A stretch of 54,877 nt of DNA from NCBI GenBank assembly GCA_913778455.1, contig CAJYVK010000288.1:1-54877 (forward strand), in the 5' to 3' direction. Source of the DNA: an uncultured Hymenobacter sp. GTDB taxonomy: Bacteria; Bacteroidota; Bacteroidia; Cytophagales; Hymenobacteraceae. The notes under the pieces were generated by a model. That model was given only the letters and a program-made list of their open reading frames with translations. It did not search any database and was not told where the DNA came from. Below, piece by piece: positions 49,661 through 54,877 of this stretch. Position 1 is the first letter of the stretch; each line of letters begins with the position of its first letter. Position numbers and translations under genes: made by a program.

Positions 49661-50918
49661 ATTTCTCGCAACCGAAAGCCCTGCCTGGGTAGCCGAGGGC
49701 ATCATCACCGAGGCCCAGCGCGAGCGCCTGCTGGCCCGCTACCCACCCGAGGCCGTACAGGCTGTGGGCCTGCTCCCGCTGCTGGGTAGCATCCTGGTGG
49801 GCCTGAGCGCCTTGAGCGTAGTGGCGGCCAACTGGCAGAGCCTGCCCACCGCCCTGCGGCTGGGACTGCTGCTGGGTAGCCTGCTGGCCGCTTACGCGGG
49901 CGGCGAGTACTTTTTACGGCGCGGCAACCGCCGCCTGGGCCACGGGCTGATAGGTTTGGGACTGGTGCTGTTCGGGGTGAGCATCATCCTCACGAGTCAG
50001 CTGTATCAGCTGGTGGGGTACGACGTGAGTGGGCTGCTGGCTTGGGTAGTGGTGGGGGTACTGCTGAGCTATTTATATAACAGCCAGCCGCTGGCGCTGC
50101 TGCCGATTGTCATTGGAGCCGCCGTGCAAACCTACTGCACTCAGGCGCTGGGGCTTTTCAGCTACGCTACGATTGGGCTGGTGGCGCTGGGCAGCGGCTA
50201 CCGCTGGTGGCGCCGGCCCCATACGCTGGTAGCCTCGGTACTGGCGCTGGGGCTGCTGTGGCAGGCGGCGCTGTGGGTCGCGCTGAGCCACAGCAAAATC
50301 ACCTGGTTCTTTATTCCGGCCATGCTCGTGTACGCGGTGGGCGACTGGCACCGCGACCGCCCGGCCGCCCGCGCCCTGCAAGGCCCCCCGCTGGTAGCGG
50401 CTTACTTATTTGCCCTCGGCCTAGCGCTTTTTGGTGAAACCGACCAATACGCCGGGCTGCTGCGTCCGCCCGTGCTGGCCTACCTGGGCGCGCTGGGGGC
50501 AGCGTTTGCCTTGTCGGTGCTGGGCAAGCGGCGGCAAGGGCGGCTGGCCTCGCTGCCCGACTGGCTGCTGCTGCTTCCGGGCTTCTACCTGCCGGGGGGG
50601 CTGCCGCTGGCCGTGGCTACGCTGGTGGTGCTGTACGCTCACGCGGGCTCGGTGCTGGCCCGCGCCCACCGCTCGGGCGAGGCCGAGCAGCTCACGCTGG
50701 GCACCGTGTTGTTCGTAGTGGCCACGATGGTAGCCTACTTCAAGCTCACCTGGGCCTTCCTCGACAAGTCGCTGTTCTTCCTGATTGGCGGCGTCCTGCT
50801 GTTGAGCCTCAGCTGGTACCTGCGGCGGCGCAACGCCCAGCGCCTGGCGGCGGGCGTGGCCTCCACCGTGGGGGCCGCGCCCGCGCTTCCTTCTTCCGAA
50901 ACCGACTCCGCCCGCTGA
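49650..50918 (+). CDS. DUF2157 multi-pass membrane protein
   Basis: 422 residues. A short soluble N-terminus with EGIITEAQRERLLARYP, typical for DUF2157 proteins, is followed by about ten to twelve transmembrane helices across the rest (LGSILVGLSALSVVAANW, LIGLGLVLFGVSIILTSQLY and others). The role of the family is unknown; members are commonly encoded next to a GDYXXLXY protein, as here. The stop codon overlaps the next ATG by one base (TGATG), suggesting coupled translation and a complex. Confidence 0.85.
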   Translation: MSHKFLATESPAWVAEGIITEAQRERLLARYPPEAVQAVGLLPLLGSILVGLSALSVVAANWQSLPTALRLGLLLGSLLAAYAGGEYFLRRGNRRLGHGLIGLGLVLFGVSIILTSQLYQLVGYDVSGLLAWVVVGVLLSYLYNSQPLALLPIVIGAAVQTYCTQALGLFSYATIGLVALGSGYRWWRRPHTLVASVLALGLLWQAALWVALSHSKITWFFIPAMLVYAVGDWHRDRPAARALQGPPLVAAYLFALGLALFGETDQYAGLLRPPVLAYLGALGAAFALSVLGKRRQGRLASLPDWLLLLPGFYLPGGLPLAVATLVVLYAHAGSVLARAHRSGEAEQLTLGTVLFVVATMVAYFKLTWAFLDKSLFFLIGGVLLLSLSWYLRRRNAQRLAAGVASTVGAAPALPSSETDSAR

Positions 50919-51460
50919 TGCTCACGCGCTCGACTCCCTCTCACCGCCTGTTGCTGCGGCTGCTGGTGGCGGCCCAAGTGCTCTACGTGCTGGGCGTGGC
51001 CGGCGCGGGCTACGCTACTACGGCCTACGGGCGGCACATTGCGCTGGCCACGGCCCCCGTCGATTTGCACGGCTTGCAGTACGAAAGCTTTGTGCGCCTG
51101 CGCTATACCGCGGCCGAGGCGCCGCTTACGGCCTGGCGCGGGGCGAGCGCCCCCCAACGCCGCCAGGCCGTGTACGTGCTGCTGGCTACCGGTCCCGACA
51201 GCCTCGCCACCGTGGCCGGCGTGTACGCCCAGGAGCCGAAGCCCGCCGCCGACCAGGCCGTGCTGCGCGGCTGGGTTACCGACGTGTATCCCCACACCCT
51301 GGGCCTGCGCTACAATCTGGAGCGCTACTACGTGCCCGGCGACAGCCCCCTGCGCTTGGCCAAAACCGGCCCGCCGCTGCGCGTGCAGGTCAGCATCGCG
51401 CCCTGGGGGCAGGCCCGTATCGAGTCGGTGCGGCGGCTGGCGGCTACTGCTGCTCGCTAG
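50918..51460 (+). CDS. GDYXXLXY-domain membrane-anchored protein
   Basis: 180 residues. One N-terminal hydrophobic helix (LLLRLLVAAQVLYVLGVAGA) anchors a periplasmic beta-rich domain. The family motif GDYxxLxY, normally following PVDPRD, is found here as PVDLHGLQYESFVRLRY, so the GD pair is replaced by LQ. A second segment, RYNLERYYVPGDSP, matches the later part of the domain. It is encoded right after the DUF2157 gene with a 1-base overlap. Its 3' end overlaps the convergent exbD gene by 17 bases. Confidence 0.78.
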   Translation: MLTRSTPSHRLLLRLLVAAQVLYVLGVAGAGYATTAYGRHIALATAPVDLHGLQYESFVRLRYTAAEAPLTAWRGASAPQRRQAVYVLLATGPDSLATVAGVYAQEPKPAADQAVLRGWVTDVYPHTLGLRYNLERYYVPGDSPLRLAKTGPPLRVQVSIAPWGQARIESVRRLAATAAR

Positions 51461-51977
51461 GCGGCAGTAGCTGGCGGTCAGCGGCCGGGAGGTCGGTCAG
51501 GGCGTATCGCTTGTGGTTGGTGATGTTCATCTCATCCAGAATATCCACCATATCGCTGTAGGTAGCGCGGGGGGTAGTCTTGATAAGCACTACTAGGTTA
51601 GGCTTTTGGATGTCCTGCGTCAGCAGCACCTGCCGAATGCCTTTCGGACCAAGGTCGGTGGTATGCAATTCGGGTACCGGCACACTGGGGTCGCCGGGCG
51701 CATTCAGGCCGAGGTAATAATAGACTTTGTGAGCCTGGCCCAGAATGATAGTCATGGCCTGCGAGCTAGTTATAGTGGTGCGCTCCTCTTCGTTCTCCGG
51801 TTTCACCGGCATGGTGAGCTGCATCACGTTGGGCTTGGCGAAAGTGGTCGTCAGCATGAAAAACGTGAGCAGTAGGAACGCCAGGTCTACCATCGGCGTC
51901 ATGTCGAGGCGGAAGCTGCGCTTGCGGGCGCGGGGTTTTTTGCCGGTTTTGGAGGCGGTGGGTTCGAGGGCAGCCAT
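51444..51977 (-). CDS. ExbD/TolR-family biopolymer transport protein
   Basis: 177 residues. Basic N-terminus (KKPRARKRSFRLDMTPMVDL), one transmembrane helix (LAFLLLTFFMLTTTF) carrying the essential Asp of the family (MVDLAF), and a periplasmic domain of about 125 residues ending in YSDMVDILDEMNITNHKRYA. It forms part of a proton-driven motor with ExbB/TolQ that energises TonB or a related process. No ExbB gene is adjacent, although the window edge leaves operon context on this strand open upstream. Confidence 0.9.
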   Translation of the reverse strand: MAALEPTASKTGKKPRARKRSFRLDMTPMVDLAFLLLTFFMLTTTFAKPNVMQLTMPVKPENEEERTTITSSQAMTIILGQAHKVYYYLGLNAPGDPSVPVPELHTTDLGPKGIRQVLLTQDIQKPNLVVLIKTTPRATYSDMVDILDEMNITNHKRYALTDLPAADRQLLPPSEQQ

Positions 51978-52067
51978 GCTAGAATAGGTTGGGAGTGAGG
52001 CCCCTGCTTCGCGCCGCCAGCCGGCGACCCTACCAAAAGCAGTTGCTATTCTCCCGATGCCCAGCCC

Positions 52068-52655
52068 CTAGAAATTCCACACTCCGTCCGGCGTCAGGCA
52101 GGCGTGCAGCGGCACGTCGGTGGGCAACACGTCGGCCAGCGCAGCCACCGGCTCATCATCCAGAATGGTCAGGCCGATAAACCGCGTGCCTGGCCGGCAC
52201 TGGGCCAGAAACCGGTCGTAGAAGCCCCCGCCGTAGCCTACGCGCTGGCCTTGCCGGTCGCAGGCCAGCAGGGGCACCAGCACCGCGTCGAGCTGTGCGG
52301 GGGCCACCTCGGTAGCCGGGTCGGCCAGCGGCTCCGGGATGCCCCAGCGGCTGGGGTGCAGCGGCGTATCGGGAGCCAAGAGATAGTGTTTCAGCGTACT
52401 GCCATCGGGCTGCACCACGGGCGCGGCCAGGCGCGGGGCGGGTTGCCCGGCCCAAACCCGCTGGATTATCGGCCAAGTATCAGGCTCGTTTTTTTTAGCC
52501 AAGGGCAAAAAAACGTGCAGCCAGCGCCACTGCGCCACCGGGAAATGCTGGAAAAGCTGGTCGGCCAGCCCCTGGCTGCGCTGGGCCACCTCGGTGCGGG
52601 TGAGGGCCTGGCGGCGGGCGAGCGCCGCGCGGCGCAGGACGTTTTTGGGGAGCAT
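52068..52655 (-). CDS. 5-formyltetrahydrofolate cyclo-ligase
   Basis: 195 residues. It converts 5-formyl-THF to 5,10-methenyl-THF with ATP. Seen are the N-terminal [13 protein letters not shown], the mid-protein [13 protein letters not shown] and the family signature [12 protein letters not shown] near residue 150, followed by [10 protein letters not shown]. Length is typical. Upstream on the same strand, 15 bases away, is an exported VCBS-type protein with no evident functional link. Folate synthesis (folP) is encoded elsewhere in the window. Confidence 0.93.
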   Translation of the reverse strand: MLPKNVLRRAALARRQALTRTEVAQRSQGLADQLFQHFPVAQWRWLHVFLPLAKKNEPDTWPIIQRVWAGQPAPRLAAPVVQPDGSTLKHYLLAPDTPLHPSRWGIPEPLADPATEVAPAQLDAVLVPLLACDRQGQRVGYGGGFYDRFLAQCRPGTRFIGLTILDDEPVAALADVLPTDVPLHACLTPDGVWNF

Positions 52656-52670
52656 GGGCGGGGTGATAAG

Positions 52671-53528
52671 CTATTGGCAGGCGCTGAGTTTACGCTCTAC
52701 CAGGGCCTGTTTTTTCTCGTCCCAACGGTAGCAGTGCTGAGCTACTACGACCAGCTTATTGCGCACCACTTTGTACTCAGCCGCCGTTACCGAGGTGCCG
52801 GCGCAGCAGGAATTGCGCTCGTACACGCGCTGCTTTTTCGCGTCAAATTCGAGCGAGGTGCCCGTAAAGCCGCTGTCTACGAACTGCCGCTTGGCCGGGT
52901 CGTACAAAAAATAAAGGCTCGACGTATTCGACCCCGCGTAGCTGCTTTCGAAGATGGAAAAATCGGGCAGCCCGTCGAAATTATAATCGCCGACCTCCAC
53001 GCTGCTGATGCCCTGCGACTGGCAATCCACGGCCAGCTGCTGCACCAGGCGGTTGGTTTTCTTAGCCAGTAGCTGTACTGCTACCACGCGGCCGGCCGCT
53101 TCCCCCGACTGGCCGGCTAGCTTAATCTTGAAGTAGCTGTCCTTGAGCGAGGCCACTTGCAACAGCTTGTCGCTACTCGCGGCAGTGAGCGTCACCGGCA
53201 GACTCTTGCCGGTAGCCAACCTGCGCCAGGTGCCCGCTACTTGGCCCGCCCCCGTCCCGAAGGCCGGCAGCGTGAGCGTAGCGGTGGGCTTGCCCTGCGC
53301 GTCTTTCTCCGTGAGCGTGAGCACCCCGCGCTTGAGCTGCCCCTTGAGGCCAATAGGCGTCCCGAATGTGGTGTAGAGGTACACGCCGCTCACCGGGCCT
53401 TCGGCCAGATCATCTAGGGTCAGCTCCACGGGTACGCCGCCTACCGTTCCCCCGTAGCGAGCCTGGCCCAGGGCCGTGAAGGCGCTGCTGCCCAACAACA
53501 TCAGCAGACTATAAAAGCGGCAATGCAT
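52671..53528 (-). CDS. Exported protein with a VCBS/FG-GAP-like segment
   Basis: 285 residues from the ATG at 53528. Signal peptide (FYSLLMLLGSSAFTALG) and a beta-rich body. The first part (about 20-105) reads like a small lipocalin-type barrel (YGGTVGGVPVELTLDDL, GVYLYTTFGTPIGLKGQLKR). The second part contains VEVGDYNFDGLPDFSIFESS, the Asp-rich calcium-binding pattern of FG-GAP/VCBS repeats, as in XAC2610-type proteins, with a NSCCAG Cys pair and a late Cys. Function is unknown; probably periplasmic. It follows the next gene after 4 bases, suggesting one transcript. Confidence 0.75.
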   Translation of the reverse strand: MHCRFYSLLMLLGSSAFTALGQARYGGTVGGVPVELTLDDLAEGPVSGVYLYTTFGTPIGLKGQLKRGVLTLTEKDAQGKPTATLTLPAFGTGAGQVAGTWRRLATGKSLPVTLTAASSDKLLQVASLKDSYFKIKLAGQSGEAAGRVVAVQLLAKKTNRLVQQLAVDCQSQGISSVEVGDYNFDGLPDFSIFESSYAGSNTSSLYFLYDPAKRQFVDSGFTGTSLEFDAKKQRVYERNSCCAGTSVTAAEYKVVRNKLVVVAQHCYRWDEKKQALVERKLSACQ

Positions 53529-53532
53529 AAGG

Positions 53533-54399
53533 TTAGTCCTGGGCCATAACGAAAAAGCCGAGCTTGGGCTGCATCCCGGCCAGCACCGCGCCCGCCGAAA
53601 TCCGCTCCCAACAGGCCTGGCTGGTAGCGCGGTAGTAAATGTCGTTATCGGCGTAACCGATGCCCGCCGAAAAGGCCAGCCCATTGTGCACGGCGTCAGT
53701 AGTGGCCCCGCCCACCCACTCCAGCGACAAGAAAAAATCTTCGCTCAGCAGCAGGTTATCGGGCGTGAGGTCGACCGAGATGGGGCCGCGCGTGGTGGTG
53801 GGATGCACCAGGACTTCCCGGCGCAGCAGCTTCTCGTTGGTAGGGCGACCCTTGGCGTCGAGGCGGTAGAGATTCACGCGCAGCGTCACGTCGCCCGCCC
53901 GGTTGTAAGCCATATTAAAATTGGCCCGTAATACCTTAGTTGGCTTGCGTTTCAAGTAGATAACGGTCCCAGCTTCGGCACCCCGGTCCTTGGGCTCGAG
54001 GCTAAGCGTCGTGCTTTCCGAGGTGCTCGTGCAGCCCAGCGTGCGGTCGTGCCAGGCGCGGCTTTTGCCTTGCACCCGCACCTCGGCCAGCGCTACCGCC
54101 GCCGGGCTCAACGCCAGGTTGGGCTGGCTTTGCAGCTGCCGCAGCGTGAGCAACCGCGGCAGGTAGCCCAGGTACGACACGCGCACCGTATCGGCCGCCA
54201 GTTTTTCCTGGAAGGCCAGCCCGTACTGCCCCTGCTCGTTGCTGACCGTGCCCAGCGCCTTGCCTACCACACCGATATTCACAAACGGCAGTGGCTGCCC
54301 GGTGCGGGCGTCCGTCACGCGCCCGCTGATGGCCTGGGCCAGGGTGGCGGTAGTGGCGAATAAACTCAGAGAAAAAGTGAGAAGCGCGGAGCGAAGCAT
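53533..54399 (-). CDS. Exported carboxypeptidase-like (CarboxypepD_reg) domain protein
   Basis: 288 residues from the ATG at 54399. Signal peptide (SALLTFSLSLFATTATLAQA) followed by a CarboxypepD_reg-like domain, ISGRVTDARTGQPLPFVNIG with SNEQGQYGLAF and VRVSYLGYLP, as seen at the N-terminus of many Bacteroidota outer-membrane proteins. The C-terminal part (about 130-288) is a separate beta-rich domain with VTLRVNLYRLDAKGRPTNEK and EDFFLSLEWVGG, of unknown role. No TonB plug or barrel is present, so it is not a receptor. The VCBS-type gene follows after 4 bases. Confidence 0.82.
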   Translation of the reverse strand: MLRSALLTFSLSLFATTATLAQAISGRVTDARTGQPLPFVNIGVVGKALGTVSNEQGQYGLAFQEKLAADTVRVSYLGYLPRLLTLRQLQSQPNLALSPAAVALAEVRVQGKSRAWHDRTLGCTSTSESTTLSLEPKDRGAEAGTVIYLKRKPTKVLRANFNMAYNRAGDVTLRVNLYRLDAKGRPTNEKLLRREVLVHPTTTRGPISVDLTPDNLLLSEDFFLSLEWVGGATTDAVHNGLAFSAGIGYADNDIYYRATSQACWERISAGAVLAGMQPKLGFFVMAQD

Positions 54400-54413
54400 A
54401 GCCACAAAGAAAG

Positions 54414-54440
54414 AGCCCAGCGCCGGGTTGGCGCTGGGCT
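54414..54440 (-). terminator. Terminator of the truncated minus-strand gene at the right edge
   Basis: AGCCCAGCGCC (54414-54424) pairs with GGCGCTGGGCT (54430-54440) around a 5-base loop. On the minus strand it is followed by CTTTCTTTG. It lies between the edge gene and the CarboxypepD_reg gene. Confidence 0.75.
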
Positions 54441-54489
54441 CAGGTAGATGTGGGATGGGGGCAAGGGGGTGCGCAGGATGCAAGAGATG

Positions 54490-54877
54490 TTAAGCAAGCT
54501 TCTGCACCGCTGCCCAGTCCAAGCCAAAATAAGCCCACGGATACGGAGTAATGTGTCGGCCTAAGACCTGCAAAAAGCTATTGCGTGCGTCCAATTGACC
54601 TAATAGATGATTTAAGCAGGCTAGATAATTGTTGAAGTAAACGGCATATAGCGAACCATCGGTCAGCGAGTGACTTCGCGTAACCAGCTGTGTCAGACGC
54701 TGAGCGTGGTAGTTGCGAAACTGTTGCTGCACTGCTGCTGAGCTGTCATCATGAATAGAAAACAACTCTGTCAGGTACATTGCCTCTAGCAACTGGCTCA
54801 AGGCTGGCGTAGAGCCAGCTTCCACAAATTCTTCCAGTGCTTCTTCACTGCCAAACCATTTTGGGGTAAGAAAATTA
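54490..54877 (-). CDS. Hypothetical protein, 5' partial at the window edge
   Basis: The frame is open to the right edge: codons upstream of the GTG at 54825 read NFLTPKWFGSEEALEEFVEA, so the true start is outside the window. 128 residues are visible. They are helical, with ALSQLLEAMYLTELFSIHDD, AVYFNNYLACLNHLLGQLDA and an aromatic-rich end YPWAYFGLDWAAVQKLA. No family recognised. Composition is less GC-rich than the neighbours. Confidence 0.7.
   Translation of the reverse strand, partial: NFLTPKWFGSEEALEEFVEAGSTPALSQLLEAMYLTELFSIHDDSSAAVQQQFRNYHAQRLTQLVTRSHSLTDGSLYAVYFNNYLACLNHLLGQLDARNSFLQVLGRHITPYPWAYFGLDWAAVQKLA

Overview
The window reads as a GC-rich chromosomal segment from a Bacteroidota of the order Cytophagales, most probably Hymenobacter or a close relative. 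This is inferred from the gene content: a Bacteroidota-type geranylgeranylglyceryl phosphate synthase, a DUF1599/folP/diadenylate cyclase neighbourhood, a BT_3928-type DoxX/MauE protein, an epimerase-type threonine dehydrogenase with a KBL partner, MnmD, and a DUF2157 plus GDYXXLXY pair. Several promoters also match the Bacteroidota -7 consensus TAnnTTTG, and Shine-Dalgarno sequences are mostly absent. I see no rRNA, tRNA, CRISPR array, transposase or prophage.

Layout. 0-7.4 kb: end of a flippase-like membrane protein, heptose-1-phosphate adenylyltransferase, acyl-CoA dehydrogenase, an AraC-type regulator, then a minus-strand run of GGGP synthase, an acidic membrane-anchored protein and a holin-like membrane protein, and a DnaJ-TPR protein. 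7.6-17.7 kb: a sensory block with two BLUF blue-light proteins on either side of a three-PAS histidine kinase, a stand-alone CheB, a CheB-CheR-PAS fusion, a NarL-type PAS histidine kinase and a small STAS-like protein. Its paralogue lies at 27.6 kb, and a NarL/FixJ response regulator follows at 28.8 kb. 18.5-20.9 kb: galK-galT (Leloir pathway). 21-28.7 kb: small lipoprotein, fatty-acid hydroxylase, shikimate kinase, DppB-type permease, DoxX/MauE protein, DUF1599, folP, cdaA and a KGG protein. 29.6-41.6 kb: kbl and tdh (threonine to glycine plus acetyl-CoA), patatin, TerC, YihY, several exported proteins of unknown function, rlmN and a TonB-domain protein. 41.7-48.2 kb: a TPP-riboswitch-led thiamine locus, thiS-thiC-thiD-thiE-thiG-thiH, with a convergent TenI-like gene. 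48.2-54.9 kb: thioesterase, mnmD, zinc-ribbon/DUF2157/GDYXXLXY cassette, ExbD, 5-formyl-THF cyclo-ligase and exported proteins, ending in a gene cut by the window edge.

Two things stand out beyond ordinary gene content. The first is the photosensory/chemotaxis-like block. It has two complete BLUF photoreceptors and two CheB domains, but no CheA, CheW, CheY or MCP in the window. The second is a set of at least six unrelated families of short intergenic repeats, most of them arranged as inverted arms around a short centre. One is a perfect 68-bp inverted repeat, one is a nested palindrome between galK and galT, one is built from tandem 8-mers, and one lies between thiS and thiC. Several touch gene ends and supply stop codons or spurious N-terminal extensions. 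No mobilising enzyme is visible for any of them.
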